Origin: Enterobacter hormaechei ATCC 49162
GTDB taxonomy: Bacteria > Pseudomonadota > Gammaproteobacteria > Enterobacterales > Enterobacteriaceae
Reading direction: 5' to 3'
DNA: 64,000 nt
NCBI RefSeq assembly: GCF_001875655.1
Contig: NZ_MKEQ01000001.1
Span: forward strand, 1,240,001-1,304,000
Shown: piece after piece, positions 63,964 to 64,000 of the stretch
Position numbering within the stretch: position 1 is the first letter of the stretch
Layout: each line of letters opens with the position of its first letter
The notes under the pieces: model-generated
Databases searched by the model: none
The model's input: the letters and a program-made list of their open reading frames with translations, nothing else
Told to the model about the DNA's origin: nothing
Made by a program: the position numbers and the translations under genes

Positions 63964-64000
63964 GGCATCCGTTAAATAAACGTTAACCCCGTAAAATGTC

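Overview
The window is a chromosomal segment of an enterobacterium. Protein-level identity to E. coli K-12 genes is very high from pflA through ybjP, and gene order is that of the E. coli serS/ftsK/clpA/poxB region. A chitinase plus type II secretion (T2SS) block, a CigR-like gene beside ycaD and two type I-F CRISPR arrays are not at these places in E. coli K-12. The mix fits Enterobacter (E. cloacae complex) or a near relative such as Lelliottia or Kosakonia; the genus is inferred, not proven.

Layout. 1-2.6 kb: the 3' end of pflA, a CigR-like periplasmic protein, the MFS transporter ycaD and a possible small membrane protein. 2.6-6.7 kb: dmsABC, anaerobic DMSO respiration, with an FNR-type site upstream. 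6.7-20.9 kb: core housekeeping genes serS, rarA, lolA, ftsK and lrp on the minus strand, then trxB, cydDC, aat and infA on the plus strand. 20.9-22.3 kb: an accessory pocket between infA and clpA holding CRISPR array 1 with its leader, an unrecognised 150-codon gene, a 28-codon leader ORF overlapping that gene's start, and a stem-loop element resembling the P1/P4-type C4 antisense RNA module. E. coli carries the tRNA gene serW in this gap; none is visible here. 22.3-36.2 kb: clpA/clpS, cspD, macAB, ybjX, ybjD, aqpZ, lysO and hcp-hcr. 36.2-37.1 kb: tandem REP-like repeats, CRISPR array 2 with a matching leader, and a broken ORF. 37.1-42.4 kb: poxB-ltaE-ybjT and ybjS. 42.5-61.9 kb: an inserted secretion island between ybjS and amiD: a GH19 chitinase, a lytic transglycosylase, a GH18 ChiA, gspCDEFGHIJKLM-gspO, divergent gspAB, and a Crp/Fnr-like regulator overlapping the end of gspB. 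61.9-64 kb: amiD, ybjQ and ybjP.

How it works together. The island reads as a self-contained chitin-use machine: two modular secreted chitinases, a T2SS to export them, a small muramidase that may open the wall for assembly, GspA/GspB for secretin placement and a possible local regulator. GspA lacks recognisable Walker A and B motifs, and no gspN or pilotin gene is visible.

The two CRISPR arrays share repeat, period and leader architecture, including a conserved inverted repeat, but no cas gene lies anywhere in the window, so they look like orphan arrays unless cas genes sit elsewhere. Array 1 lies downstream, on the same strand, of the phage-like C4/leader-ORF/150-codon gene unit. These are the most unusual parts of the window. 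No tRNA, rRNA, insertion sequence, integrase or replication origin was found.
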